64,000 nucleotides of DNA. It comes from Maribacter sp. Lineage in GTDB: Bacteria; Bacteroidota; Bacteroidia; Flavobacteriales; Flavobacteriaceae. Every line of letters begins with the position of its first letter. The first letter of the stretch is position 1. Below the pieces are notes generated by a model, which was not told the origin of the DNA, did not search any database, and saw only the letters and a program-made list of their open reading frames with translations. Shown one piece after another: positions 44,681-53,789 of this stretch. The stretch lies in assembly GCA_011050675.1 (NCBI GenBank), contig DRFI01000029.1:62001-126000 (forward strand). Direction: 5' to 3'. The position numbers and the translations under genes were made by a program.

Positions 44681-45630
44681 TTCTTCTCATCATGTATATC
44701 TACCCTATAATGCTCGTCTTCACCCTTTATCATTTGCAGGTAACTATTATACCTACTCCATGCTATATCACCTGCATCTAAAGCATCTTTTACGGCACAT
44801 TTTGGCTCGTCTACATGAATACAATTATTAAATTTACAATGTTGTTTCAGCTTAAAGAACTCTGGAAAATAGTTTCCTATTTCTTCTTTTTCCATATCAA
44901 CGATACCAAATCCTTTTATACCAGGAGTATCTATAATACGTGCATCAAAGCTTAAATCGTACATTTCTGCAAACGTCGTAGTATGCTGACCTTGTGCATG
45001 CTGCTGAGAAATCTGTTTTGTCTTAATATCTAAATTAGGCTCTATGACATTAACCAATGTCGACTTACCAACCCCAGAATGACCAGAAAACATAGAGGTC
45101 TTACCTACCATCATTTCTTTTACCTTATCTACATTTTTTCCTGTCGCTGCCGAAATACCAATACAGGTATACCCTATTTTTCGATATAATGCCGCTAAGA
45201 ATTTAATTTCATCTAACTCTTCTGGTGTATATGCATCTACTTTATTGAATAGTAATACTGCAGGAATTTCGTATGCTTCGGCCGTAATTAAAAATCGATC
45301 TATAAAAACGGGATATGTAGGCGGATTATTCAATGTAACCAATAAAAATACTTGATCTAAATTAGCCGCTATAATATGGGTCTGCTTAGATAGGTTAACA
45401 GATTTACGAATGATGTAATTTTTACGTTTTTCGATTTCATTTATAATACCAAAGGTATCATCACCAGTAGCCTCCACTTCAAAACGCACATAGTCACCAA
45501 CCGCAACAGGATTTGTACTTTTTATACCCTTTATCCTAAACTTTCCTTTTATTCTACATTCATAGAAATCGCCATTTTCTGCCTTAACAGTGTACCAACT
45601 TCCCGTAGATTTGTATACAATTCCTACCAT
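44677..45630 (-). CDS. rsgA: Ribosome small subunit-dependent GTPase A
   Basis: RsgA checks late 30S assembly. An N-terminal OB fold is followed by a circularly permuted GTPase with NKVD (G4) before the P-loop GHSGVGKSTLVN (G1) and DTPG (G3). The C-terminal zinc-binding motif HCKFNNCIHVDEPKC is intact. Length 317 is normal. Confidence 0.96.
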   Translation of the reverse strand: MVGIVYKSTGSWYTVKAENGDFYECRIKGKFRIKGIKSTNPVAVGDYVRFEVEATGDDTFGIINEIEKRKNYIIRKSVNLSKQTHIIAANLDQVFLLVTLNNPPTYPVFIDRFLITAEAYEIPAVLLFNKVDAYTPEELDEIKFLAALYRKIGYTCIGISAATGKNVDKVKEMMVGKTSMFSGHSGVGKSTLVNVIEPNLDIKTKQISQQHAQGQHTTTFAEMYDLSFDARIIDTPGIKGFGIVDMEKEEIGNYFPEFFKLKQHCKFNNCIHVDEPKCAVKDALDAGDIAWSRYNSYLQMIKGEDEHYRVDIHDEKK

Positions 45631-45737
45631 TTATCCAAAATACCTTCCTTTTATACAAAGTAACTGCTTTAAATATAAAAATTAACATAAATTTGGATTT
45701 AGAACTATAACATTAAAAATTAACCAAAATCAAGAAA

Positions 45738-46550
45738 ATGAAATCCGTTAAAAATTTATTGCTGACACTAGCCCTATCAGCGTTTACTTTTGGGGCTGCC
45801 CAAGAGACAATTACAAACGAATCTGTAGTACAAATGGTCGAGCTTGGTTTCGACGATTATATGATAATTGATAAAATAAACACTTCGGATGTAAAATTCG
45901 ATGCTTCTATTACCGCCTTAGGTGCAATGAAAAATGCAGGTGTTTCTTCTGAAATATTGTCTTTAATAATGGACAAGTCTAAACAGAACACAAAATCTAA
46001 AACAGGTATCTATTATACTGATGCTAGCGGAGAAGACAAATTGGTTCAGCCAAGTGTATTTTCTGGAGCAAACTCTAATCAGGTAGCACAAAAATTGGTT
46101 TCTGGTTTAATCAACGCTAAGCAAAAAGCACAATTACCTAAAACACAATCCAATAATGTTATTCGTCAAAATCAACCAGAGTTCACTTTTGTCTTTGATC
46201 CAAATGTAACTGAAGTTGATAACATGCAGAACAACCAAGGTGGCGATACAGGCATCTTTAACTGGTGGTTTAGAATGGCAAGTAACCCTAACGAGTTTGT
46301 TTTGGTAAAACTTACAGTAAAAGAAAGAAAGAACCTTAGAGAAGTTATTACCGGTAAAAGCAGCTGGATAACTAGTAGTAGTGGTATAGATCCAAAATAC
46401 GCGCTTAACTTCGCTATCGAAGAAATCGAAGGAAATAAATTCAAAGTTACTCCTGATTCTTTAGAGCCAGGTGAATATTGCTTTATTTACCAAGGTCAAG
46501 TACCTCAAGGAAGAGATAATCAATCTGTATTTGATTTCTCTATTCAATAA
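45738..46550 (+). CDS. Secreted protein of unknown function
   Basis: This is a 270-residue protein with a signal peptide (MKSVKNLLLTLALSAFTFGA, ending AAQ). After it comes a helical region (VVQMVELGFDDYMIIDKINT, GVSSEILSLIMDK), a Gln/Asn-rich linker and a C-terminal beta region (FVLVKLTVKERKNLREVITG, LEPGEYCFIYQGQV). The C-terminal part looks like a carbohydrate- or surface-binding beta domain, but I recognise no named family. Confidence 0.65.
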   Translation: MKSVKNLLLTLALSAFTFGAAQETITNESVVQMVELGFDDYMIIDKINTSDVKFDASITALGAMKNAGVSSEILSLIMDKSKQNTKSKTGIYYTDASGEDKLVQPSVFSGANSNQVAQKLVSGLINAKQKAQLPKTQSNNVIRQNQPEFTFVFDPNVTEVDNMQNNQGGDTGIFNWWFRMASNPNEFVLVKLTVKERKNLREVITGKSSWITSSSGIDPKYALNFAIEEIEGNKFKVTPDSLEPGEYCFIYQGQVPQGRDNQSVFDFSIQ

Positions 46551-46570
46551 AAAAATACACTTCTTATTTA

Positions 46571-46600
46571 AAACCCGATGTAAATACATCGGGTTTTTTT
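46571..46600 (+). terminator. Intrinsic terminator
   Basis: AACCCGATGTA and TACATCGGGTT form an 11-bp stem with a 2-nt loop gap followed by a T-run, 21 nt after the stop of the secreted-protein gene. Confidence 0.88.
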
Positions 46601-46740
46601 ATACCTAATCTTACATCTTAACACAACAAAAATAGATATACTTCAAAGTTTCAGCATGTTTTATACAATTAATTAAATTATAACCTGTTAATAATTCATA
46701 ATCATCAAATAGGTGACCAATTTTATAAAAAACCAAAATC

Positions 46741-47181
46741 ATGAGAAGAAGTATTTTTAGTGTTTTATTAATTATATGTGGCGCATTAAGCTTGAGTGCA
46801 CAAGAGTTTAAAGTTATTACCAGTGTAGAATCTATCGTATCAAGTGGCATGGGACGTTCTAGAATTATAGATGGTAACGAAGAAAAGAATTATGCAGAAT
46901 TTACCACAACCCAAACCGAAGATGATAATAGCCGTAACAAATCTAAAAGAGATGAAATTAGGGTAAGAGATTTTGACGAAACTAAACTCTTGAATTTTTT
47001 CAATATTGGAGGTATCCGTTTTCAGAATATAGCTGCCAATGATGCTGTTATAACTTCTAAAATAAATGCTATGGTTGCCGAAGGATGGGAATTAGCATTT
47101 GTTACCAGTGCCGTAGAAAGTGATAGCGGCAAGGGTGATTCCTCAGGTATTTTCATTACCAGATATATTTTTAAAAGATAA
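46741..47181 (+). CDS. Secreted protein with DUF4177-like C-terminus
   Basis: This is a 146-residue protein with a signal peptide (MRRSIFSVLLIICGALSLSA, then Q). The C-terminal INAMVAEGWELAFVTSAVES and FITRYIFKR resembles the DUF4177-type pattern of a helix with EGWEL followed by a terminal strand ending KR. Function unknown. Confidence 0.6.
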   Translation: MRRSIFSVLLIICGALSLSAQEFKVITSVESIVSSGMGRSRIIDGNEEKNYAEFTTTQTEDDNSRNKSKRDEIRVRDFDETKLLNFFNIGGIRFQNIAANDAVITSKINAMVAEGWELAFVTSAVESDSGKGDSSGIFITRYIFKR

Positions 47182-47191
47182 AAAATACCAT

Positions 47192-47222
47192 AAAAAAAGC
47201 CCAGTTTTACTGGGCTTTTTTA
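47192..47222. terminator. Bidirectional intrinsic terminator
   Basis: AAAAAGCCCAGT and ACTGGGCTTTTT form a 12-bp stem around a short T-rich loop, between the convergent 46741 and 47240 genes. Confidence 0.88.
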
Positions 47223-47239
47223 TTGAATAAATTTTAAAA

Positions 47240-49330
47240 TTATTGTGCTAAATTTATCTCAACACGTCTATTTTTCTGCCTACCATCTTTATACATATTA
47301 GTAGCAATTGGCTTACTTTCTCCATAACCGATAGCAGTTAACCTTGATGGTGAAATACCACCAGTAATTAAAAATTGTAATACGGCTTGTGCTCTTTTCT
47401 CTGATAATTTTTGATTCGTAATTTCAGAACCTACGCTATCTGTATGTCCTTCTATCGTAAAATCAGCATTTGGGTATTCATTTAATATTCCAATTATATC
47501 TACCAATACTGGTGTAGATTCATCTTTAAGTAATGATTTACCTGTAGTAAATAAAATTGTTTTTGCATACTCATTCAAAGACTTTTGAACCTCAGCAGTA
47601 ACTACCGGCTCAGGACAACCTTTGTTTGCAACAGTACCCATTTCATTAGGACATTCATCGTCCTTATCAATAACTGAATCGCCATCAGAATCTGTCCAAG
47701 GACAGCCATTATTCTCTACCGGTCCTACTTCATCTACACACTGATCTTCATTATCCATTATAGTATCCCCATCAGTATCTACCCATGGGCAACCGTTGTT
47801 CTCTACTGGTCCTGCTTCATCTGGACATTGATCTTCGTTATCCATTACAGTATCGCTATCAGTATCTCCCCAAGGGCAACCGTTGTTTTCAATTGGCCCT
47901 GCTTTTTTAGGACAACCATCTTCCTTATTAGGAATGCCATCATCATCAGAATCTTTAGGCTGACCATAATACACCGGTATTTTTAAACCTGCATAAACAT
48001 CTGCTCCTTGAATTTCATTCTTAGTGAATGTAGATATTACAGAACCCGAACCAATGTAAAGTGGACCCGCACGTAAACCTGCACCTATTTGCAGACCGCT
48101 ATATTGATAGCTACTTACCGGTAAATAGAAACTAAACCATTTACTCTCAAAACGTGGTGTCAATGAAAATACATTTGCTGTTCTTAATACATTTTCACCA
48201 GCAGAACGCATTGATAGATCTGTATTGAAATTTAAATAAAAATTGTTTTTAATATTCCAATCTGCGTTAAAATGAAGTGCAGTTGGCAAACCAGCTTTCA
48301 TGTCTTCTGTAGCTTGCGTAAAGGTATATAGATTCTGCAAATCATCAGAATCTTCAATGTTGTCATAATCATCTTGGGTAATGGTGTTGTTGATATTATA
48401 AGTATCAATTAAACTACCCTTATAATTAACCGATCCAATATCAGTAAGCGACAAACCAAATTTAAGCTTGTATTTATTTTTGTCTTTCATAACAGTTTTT
48501 TCACCGTCTGCACCCGTAACTACATAATCTTCGTATTTAGGTCTCCATTCATATACAAAACCTAAATCGACTCCAAAACCTTTTGCATCTGGCACTTCGT
48601 AATCGTAATTATCGTTATCATAATCATCTGCACGACCATAAATTAAATCGCCTGTAGATTCTAAAGTTCCTATAGTTGAACTATCAGGTAATGTTGCACC
48701 GTCGGCATCATAATTTATAGTTACATTTCTACCTGTAACATACGCATTACCAAAACCTTTTAAATACTTTAAAGAGAGACCGCCTTTTAAGAAATGTTCT
48801 TCTTTATTCATCAACTCTTGCGCGTAGGTAAGACCTACTTCTGCCCAACCGTGACCTGATGCAAAGAAATCTCCTTCGTCCACTATAAAATCTTGACTCT
48901 CATCTATACTGTCATCAAGATCATCTAGACTTTCGCCATTAAACTCATTACCTGTAACAAAACTTCTTGCCCTGGTAAATATGGCTATAGATGATGTTCT
49001 ACCAATATTAAACATAAAGGATGGACCTAATATATCTACATTACCTGAAAAATTATTATTGTTTGATAACATTAGATTTGCGTCGGTGTCATATTCAAAA
49101 TCACTAGAAACTAATTCTGAGAAACCTACTCCTATATAATCATTGGCAAGAAAAGCACTTGCACCCACTAAATTGATATCTGTTTTAAAACGAGAATCTG
49201 CAATATTCGCAGGGTTAGAGATTACACTATTTACACCACTATAGTTATCAGTCAAATAGCCTATATAAGATTGTGCTTTTGCCGATATAGATGCAATCAA
49301 CATTATACCTACTAATACTATTTTTTTCAT
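47240..49330 (-). CDS. OmpA family protein with TSP3 repeats and N-terminal barrel domain
   Basis: This is a 696-residue outer membrane protein. Signal peptide ending SAKAQ, then a DUF5723-like barrel region (about residues 20-440), four Asp-rich thrombospondin type 3 repeats (about 450-575, DTDSDTVMDNEDQCPDE type, calcium-binding) and a C-terminal OmpA domain (FTIEGHTDSVGSEITNQKLS) that binds peptidoglycan. It probably links the outer membrane to the cell wall. Common in Bacteroidetes. Confidence 0.88.
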   Translation of the reverse strand: MKKIVLVGIMLIASISAKAQSYIGYLTDNYSGVNSVISNPANIADSRFKTDINLVGASAFLANDYIGVGFSELVSSDFEYDTDANLMLSNNNNFSGNVDILGPSFMFNIGRTSSIAIFTRARSFVTGNEFNGESLDDLDDSIDESQDFIVDEGDFFASGHGWAEVGLTYAQELMNKEEHFLKGGLSLKYLKGFGNAYVTGRNVTINYDADGATLPDSSTIGTLESTGDLIYGRADDYDNDNYDYEVPDAKGFGVDLGFVYEWRPKYEDYVVTGADGEKTVMKDKNKYKLKFGLSLTDIGSVNYKGSLIDTYNINNTITQDDYDNIEDSDDLQNLYTFTQATEDMKAGLPTALHFNADWNIKNNFYLNFNTDLSMRSAGENVLRTANVFSLTPRFESKWFSFYLPVSSYQYSGLQIGAGLRAGPLYIGSGSVISTFTKNEIQGADVYAGLKIPVYYGQPKDSDDDGIPNKEDGCPKKAGPIENNGCPWGDTDSDTVMDNEDQCPDEAGPVENNGCPWVDTDGDTIMDNEDQCVDEVGPVENNGCPWTDSDGDSVIDKDDECPNEMGTVANKGCPEPVVTAEVQKSLNEYAKTILFTTGKSLLKDESTPVLVDIIGILNEYPNADFTIEGHTDSVGSEITNQKLSEKRAQAVLQFLITGGISPSRLTAIGYGESKPIATNMYKDGRQKNRRVEINLAQ
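47611..47957 (-). repeat. Coding tandem repeats (TSP3 units of about 87 nt)
   Basis: About four copies of a 29-residue unit with the pattern D.D.D...DNEDQCPDE.GPVENNGCPW are seen. They encode calcium-binding thrombospondin type 3 repeats in the OmpA family protein. Neighbouring copies are nearly identical at the DNA level, so copy number could vary. Confidence 0.85.
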
Positions 49331-49435
49331 ACTCTTGGTTTGGTTAAAAATGGTTTTACAAAGCCCTAACGGATGACCGTTCGGTATATTGTTAAAACGT
49401 ATAACTTTTCTTACAATATTAAATTAACCACAAAA

Positions 49436-49460
49436 AAACATCCGCAATATGCGGATGTTT
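49436..49460 (-). terminator. Intrinsic terminator of the aromatic operon
   Basis: A perfect 11-bp stem (AAACATCCGCA/TGCGGATGTTT) with a 3-nt loop is followed on the minus strand by a T-run. It lies 25 nt after the DAHP synthase-chorismate mutase stop. Confidence 0.9.
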
Positions 49461-49484
49461 TATATTTATAAAGTTAAGCTAACC

Positions 49485-50567
49485 TTAAGCGTTTACTATT
49501 TTTTCTTGATGACGAATAGACTCTTGGTGAATTGCTTTGAACATACGAAGAACAAACTCTTCACTTAGCCCCTTGCTTTCTCCTTCAAGTATCATAGCTC
49601 CTAAAATTTCGTTCCAACGTGTACTTTGCAACACTGCTACGTTTTTCTCTTTTTTAAGCTCACCGATTGCATCTGAAGTTTTCATACGCTTACCTAAAGT
49701 TTCAATTAATTGATTATCAATAATATCAATATTGGCTCTAAGGTTGTTCAGCTTTGCATTATACTCAGCCTCGGTATTATCCTCTTTACGAATTTTAAGA
49801 TCTCTCATGATCTGAACCAATTTGCTTGGTGTCACTTGCTGTGCAGCATCACTCCATGCATTATCTGGATCATGATGTGTTTCTATCATCAATCCGTCAA
49901 AATTAAGATCAAGAGCAGTTTGTGATACATCAAAAATCATTTCTCTATTTCCTGTAATGTGCGATGGGTCATTGATAATAGGTAAATCTGGAAATTTAGT
50001 CTGTAAATCAATAGCCATTTGCCATTCTGGAATATTTCTATATTTAGTTTTCTCATACGTAGAGAAACCTCTATGTATTACTCCTAAATTTTTAATATCT
50101 GCAGTAGCCAAACGCTCAACGGCTCCTAACCATAAAGCTAAATCTGGATTTACAGGATTCTTTACCAACACCACTTTGTCGGTTCCTTTTAATGCATCGG
50201 CAATTTCTTGAACGATAAACGGGCTTACCGTTGATCTTGCTCCGATCCATAATAAATCAATATCATGCTCTAAAGCCAATTCAACGTGTGCACGGTTAGC
50301 AACTTCTGTTGCTGTTTTCATACCTGTTTCAGCCTTAACTTTCTGAAGCCATTTAAGACCTAAAGCGCCTACTCCTTCAAAATTTCCTGGGCGAGTACGT
50401 GGTTTCCAGATACCTGCTCTGTAATAATTTACATCGGTATCTTTTAAGGAGTGTGCTATGCCTAGCACTTGTTCCTCTGTTTCCGCACTACATGGCCCTG
50501 CTATTACTAGTGGATGGTCTAGGTTTAAGTCATCCAACCATGTTCTCATTTGTTTTGAATTTTCCAT
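49485..50567 (-). CDS. Bifunctional DAHP synthase / chorismate mutase
   Basis: This is a 360-residue fusion. The N-terminal 260 residues are a type I-beta-like 3-deoxy-7-phosphoheptulonate synthase (VIAGPCSAETEEQVL, YRAGIWKPRTRPGNFEGVG, PIINDPSHITGNREMIFDVS), the first step of the shikimate pathway. The last 90 residues are an AroQ-type chorismate mutase (NLRANIDIIDNQLIETLGKR, HQESIRHQEKI). It ends the aromatic operon. Feedback control through the mutase domain is known for related fusions. Confidence 0.93.
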   Translation of the reverse strand: MENSKQMRTWLDDLNLDHPLVIAGPCSAETEEQVLGIAHSLKDTDVNYYRAGIWKPRTRPGNFEGVGALGLKWLQKVKAETGMKTATEVANRAHVELALEHDIDLLWIGARSTVSPFIVQEIADALKGTDKVVLVKNPVNPDLALWLGAVERLATADIKNLGVIHRGFSTYEKTKYRNIPEWQMAIDLQTKFPDLPIINDPSHITGNREMIFDVSQTALDLNFDGLMIETHHDPDNAWSDAAQQVTPSKLVQIMRDLKIRKEDNTEAEYNAKLNNLRANIDIIDNQLIETLGKRMKTSDAIGELKKEKNVAVLQSTRWNEILGAMILEGESKGLSEEFVLRMFKAIHQESIRHQEKIVNA

Positions 50568-50572
50568 TTTAA

Positions 50573-51439
50573 TTATTCTATTTCTTGTTTAACGGTATTC
50601 TTTTTTAATATTCCTTTAATCTTATTCGTATTATTCATTTCATTATAAATGCCCTCGTAATCATCTTTCAGCAACAAATCTTTAAAAGCTGTAAGATTTT
50701 GAATGTACTCTTCTAATGTTTCTACTACATTCTCTTTATTCTGTTTGAAAATTGGTGTCCACATGGCTGGCGAACTTTTTGCCAAACGCACCGTACTTTC
50801 AAAACCACTACCCGCCATATCAAAAATATCGCGTTCGTTCTTTTCTTTCTCTATTACCGTTTTGCCCAACATAAATGCACTAATGTGCGATAAATGCGAC
50901 ACATAGGCAATGTGCTTATCGTGTGCCACCGGATTCATATACCGAATTCTCATGCCTACTGCCTGAAAAACTTTTAAAGCTTTTTCTTGAAGCTTAAAAG
51001 CAGTTAATTCTACCTCGCAAATAATATTCGTTTTGTCCTTGAACAAATTGTTTACAGCCGCAGACGGACCTGAAAATTCTGTTCCTGCAATTGGGTGACA
51101 TGCTAAAAAATTTCTTCTCTTTGGATGGTTTTCCAACGTTTTACAGATTAATGCCTTCGTTGACCCTACATCAAAAACTACACAGTCTTCATTAACAGCA
51201 TCTAAAATTGTAGGAAGCTCTGTTACCATTACATCAACCGGTATGCTAACAATAACCATATCTGCCAATTGTAAATCTTGATAGGTCGCTTTCTTATCGA
51301 TTATACTCAAAGCCAATGCCTCAGCTAAATTTGCCTCGTTAGATTCTATTCCATAAACAGTTACATTGTCAAAAGCAGACTTTATATCCTTTACCAGAGA
51401 ACCTCCTATTAAACCGATACCAATTACAAATACATTCAT
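50573..51439 (-). CDS. tyrA: Prephenate dehydrogenase
   Basis: TyrA oxidises prephenate to 4-hydroxyphenylpyruvate with NAD(P). The Rossmann motif GIGLIGGSLVKDI opens the protein, and HPIAGTEFSGPSAA contains the substrate-binding His. Length 288 without ACT domain. It lies 5 nt upstream of the DAHP synthase gene and 35 nt after the aminotransferase. Confidence 0.93.
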   Translation of the reverse strand: MNVFVIGIGLIGGSLVKDIKSAFDNVTVYGIESNEANLAEALALSIIDKKATYQDLQLADMVIVSIPVDVMVTELPTILDAVNEDCVVFDVGSTKALICKTLENHPKRRNFLACHPIAGTEFSGPSAAVNNLFKDKTNIICEVELTAFKLQEKALKVFQAVGMRIRYMNPVAHDKHIAYVSHLSHISAFMLGKTVIEKEKNERDIFDMAGSGFESTVRLAKSSPAMWTPIFKQNKENVVETLEEYIQNLTAFKDLLLKDDYEGIYNEMNNTNKIKGILKKNTVKQEIE

Positions 51440-51474
51440 TTTTAAAGCTACGCTTTAGTCGTTTTATCTAATTA

Positions 51475-52620
51475 TTAAAATCTTTTAATTGCTTCTTTTA
51501 TTTTATCCTGTGTAATACAAAGTGAAAAGCGAATATAGCCTTCACCATTACTACCGAATATAGTACCTGGTGTTATAAACAAATCTTTTGTATACAATAT
51601 GTCATCTATAAATTCTTCTGATGATACACTGCCTTTAGGTAATTTTGCCCAAACGAACATACCTACTGCATTTCTATCAAAAGTACACCCAAGTGTTTCT
51701 GCTAGCTGAAAAATCAATTCTCTACGCTCGCTATACACTTTGTTCAAATCATCAAACCAATCATCACTACTATTTAATGCTGCAATGGCTCCTTTTTGAA
51801 TTCCGTAAAACATACCAGAATCCATATTACTTTTTACCTTTAAAATAGCATTAATGTGCTCCTCACTACCTAATACAAAACCTACGCGCCAACCTGCCAT
51901 ATTAAAAGTTTTGCTCAAAGAATTTAATTCTAAGCACACTTCTTTAGCATTTGGTATACTCAAGATACTTGCAGGTTCTGCATTCAATACAAAACTATAT
52001 GGGTTATCATTCACCAACAGAATGCTATGCTCTTTGGCAAAACCAACAATCTTCACAAATTGTTCTTTCGTTGCCGTAGCTCCCGTAGGCATATGTGGGT
52101 AACTTAACCACATAATCTTAACCTTAGTCAAGTCTTGCTTTGCCAATTCTTCTAAATCTGGAAACCAACCGTTATCTGCAGTTAAATCGTAATATTTAGG
52201 CACTGCACCAACCAAATTGGTAACCGATGTATATGTAGGATAACCTGGGTTAGGAATCAACACTTCATCTCCTTCATTTAAAAAGGCAAGACTAATATGC
52301 ATGATACCTTCCTTAGACCCCATTAAAGGCAGAATTTCTGTCTCTGGACTTGCAGTTACATTAAATTTCTTCTTATAAAAATTAGCTATACCTGCTCTTA
52401 ATTGTGGTAGTCCTTGGTAACTTTGATATTGATGTGCACCACTTTCCAATACAGCTTCCTGTATTGCATTTAACACTTCTTGAGACGGAGCCAAATCTGG
52501 ACTTCCAATCCCCATATTTATGATAGGTTTACCCTGCGCCATTAAGCCGCGTACCTCTCTCAATTTTTTTGAGAAGTAGTATTCCTGTATGGTATTTAAC
52601 CTTTCGGCCGTACGTATCAT
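51475..52620 (-). CDS. Class I aminotransferase, probably aromatic amino acid aminotransferase
   Basis: This is a 381-residue PLP enzyme of fold type I. The PLP lysine lies in NSLSKTFNMAGWRVGF; other motifs are NPGYPTYTSV and WLSYPHMPTGATA. Its place between pheA and tyrA suggests that it transaminates phenylpyruvate and 4-hydroxyphenylpyruvate to Phe and Tyr. It overlaps the pheA stop by 4 nt. Substrate assignment is by context. Confidence 0.9.
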   Translation of the reverse strand: MIRTAERLNTIQEYYFSKKLREVRGLMAQGKPIINMGIGSPDLAPSQEVLNAIQEAVLESGAHQYQSYQGLPQLRAGIANFYKKKFNVTASPETEILPLMGSKEGIMHISLAFLNEGDEVLIPNPGYPTYTSVTNLVGAVPKYYDLTADNGWFPDLEELAKQDLTKVKIMWLSYPHMPTGATATKEQFVKIVGFAKEHSILLVNDNPYSFVLNAEPASILSIPNAKEVCLELNSLSKTFNMAGWRVGFVLGSEEHINAILKVKSNMDSGMFYGIQKGAIAALNSSDDWFDDLNKVYSERRELIFQLAETLGCTFDRNAVGMFVWAKLPKGSVSSEEFIDDILYTKDLFITPGTIFGSNGEGYIRFSLCITQDKIKEAIKRF

Positions 52621-53444
52621 TGTCTTACATTTTTATATTCACCTAAAACTTTAAAGTCCTCTGCCATGATGTCCAATAGACTTTTTGCTTTCACAAAGTC
52701 TCTATATTCTGTAAAAGTAACATCAACAAAAAAGGCATATTTCCATGGCGTTTCTATTACCGGTAACGACTGGATCTTTGTCAAATTCAATCTACAATCA
52801 CTCATAACATTAAGCACAGCAGCTAAACTTCCCCGTTTATGGTCGGTTATGAACCGTAATGAAGCCTTTGTAATTTCAGCTTCTGGCAATACATTGTTTT
52901 TTGTCTTTACAATGATAAAACGAGTGGCATTATTTTTAATGGTCTGTATGTCGTTCGCTACGATGTCCAACCCATATAATTCTGCCGCTACATTCGGTGC
53001 AATAGCTGCAACATGCTTTAATTTTTTTTCTTGTATGCGTCTTGCCGTCTCTGCTGTATCCACATCTTCCACCAATCTTATGTGCGGATATTGCCTGAAA
53101 TATTCCTTACACTGTAACAAAGCCATAGGGTGAGAACTTACCTCAGTGATATCTTCTATTTTCTGTCCCTTTAGCACCATAAGATTATGATGAATATTCA
53201 AATAATACTCACCGATTATGTGCAAATCATTATGATTAACCAATGCATAATTAGGTATTATAGATCCTGCAATCGAGTTCTCTATAGCCATAACTCCTTG
53301 ATCCGCTTCTTTAGACAATAATTTGTCTACCAACGCATCAAAAGAAAGACATTCCACTAGTGCTATATCATCACCAAAACAATCTTTTGCAACTTGGTGA
53401 TGGTTGCTCCCTTTAATTCCCTGTATGGCTATTTTTAAACTCAT
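52617..53444 (-). CDS. pheA: Prephenate dehydratase
   Basis: PheA converts prephenate to phenylpyruvate. The 275-residue product has AIQGIKGSNHHQVAKDCFGD, the periplasmic-binding-like fold with ENSIAGSIIPNYALV, the TRFIIVK motif and a C-terminal ACT domain (GSLAAVLNVMSDCRLNLTKI) for Phe feedback. It is the first structural gene of the operon, 121 nt after a leader peptide rich in aromatic codons and after a terminator hairpin. Confidence 0.94.
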   Translation of the reverse strand: MSLKIAIQGIKGSNHHQVAKDCFGDDIALVECLSFDALVDKLLSKEADQGVMAIENSIAGSIIPNYALVNHNDLHIIGEYYLNIHHNLMVLKGQKIEDITEVSSHPMALLQCKEYFRQYPHIRLVEDVDTAETARRIQEKKLKHVAAIAPNVAAELYGLDIVANDIQTIKNNATRFIIVKTKNNVLPEAEITKASLRFITDHKRGSLAAVLNVMSDCRLNLTKIQSLPVIETPWKYAFFVDVTFTEYRDFVKAKSLLDIMAEDFKVLGEYKNVRQ

Positions 53445-53504
53445 AATTCACATTTCAACTTACTACAAAACCCTTTGGCTACGTTTAGGATGATTTCAAT
53501 TTTT

Positions 53505-53539
53505 AAACAAAAAAAAAGTTCCGATGTACATCGGAACTT
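53505..53539 (-). terminator. Attenuator terminator upstream of pheA
   Basis: On the minus strand a 24-nt perfect palindrome (AAGTTCCGATGT/ACATCGGAACTT, 53539-53516) is followed by nine T residues. It lies between the leader peptide stop (53566) and pheA (53444), so transcription reaching pheA must pass it. Confidence 0.88.
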
Positions 53540-53565
53540 AGATTCTATTTTATATTTAAAATATA

Positions 53566-53637
53566 CTACAACAGTCCCGTACCTCTCTTAAAAAAGAAGT
53601 AAAAATAAAAACCGTTCCAGAAATATTGTTTTGTCAT
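53566..53637 (-). CDS. Aromatic leader peptide (Phe/Tyr/Trp-rich), candidate attenuator of pheA operon
   Basis: This is a 23-codon reading frame on the minus strand with ATG at 53637 and TAG at 53566. It starts MTKQYFWNG, and the core FYFYFFF follows, then KRGTGLL. Ten of 23 codons are aromatic (six Phe, three Tyr, one Trp). This is the make-up of a leader peptide such as PheL, where ribosome stalling at aromatic codons disrupts a downstream terminator. The terminator begins 26 nt after the stop codon. The next gene is pheA. No other gene occupies this stretch. Translation is inferred. Confidence 0.85.
   Translation of the reverse strand: MTKQYFWNGFYFYFFFKRGTGLL
53573..53579 (-). promoter_or_regulatory. 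Possible antiterminator segment CGGGACT
   Basis: On the minus strand CGGGACT (53579-53573), within the last leader codons, can pair with AGTTCCG (53538-53532) in the 5' arm of the attenuator terminator (seven pairs including one G-U). Such pairing would prevent terminator formation when a ribosome stalls at the aromatic run just upstream. The pairing is inference by eye. Confidence 0.5.
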
Positions 53638-53789
53638 TGTGCTTGTAAACTTTGGCTAAAGTAGTAATTTTATTTAAAAATGGTTGTTTTCCATTTTATT
53701 TTTTTGAAAAAATCAATTTCTGTCTCAAAAAGTGAAGGTTTTGTGTTAAATATTGAATGAATTTGTAAATAGCGCAACATGAGTAGATG

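Noticed and set aside
47611-47957. Regular repeats considered as a CRISPR array
   Set aside because: They are in-frame coding repeats of a calcium-binding TSP3 region; there are no unique spacers of constant length.
53656-53690. Full promoter for the aromatic leader
   Set aside because: TACTTTAG at 53663-53656 (minus) is a fair -7 element, placed about 20 nt before the leader ATG, but no -33 TTG is seen at the right distance, so it is not listed as a feature.
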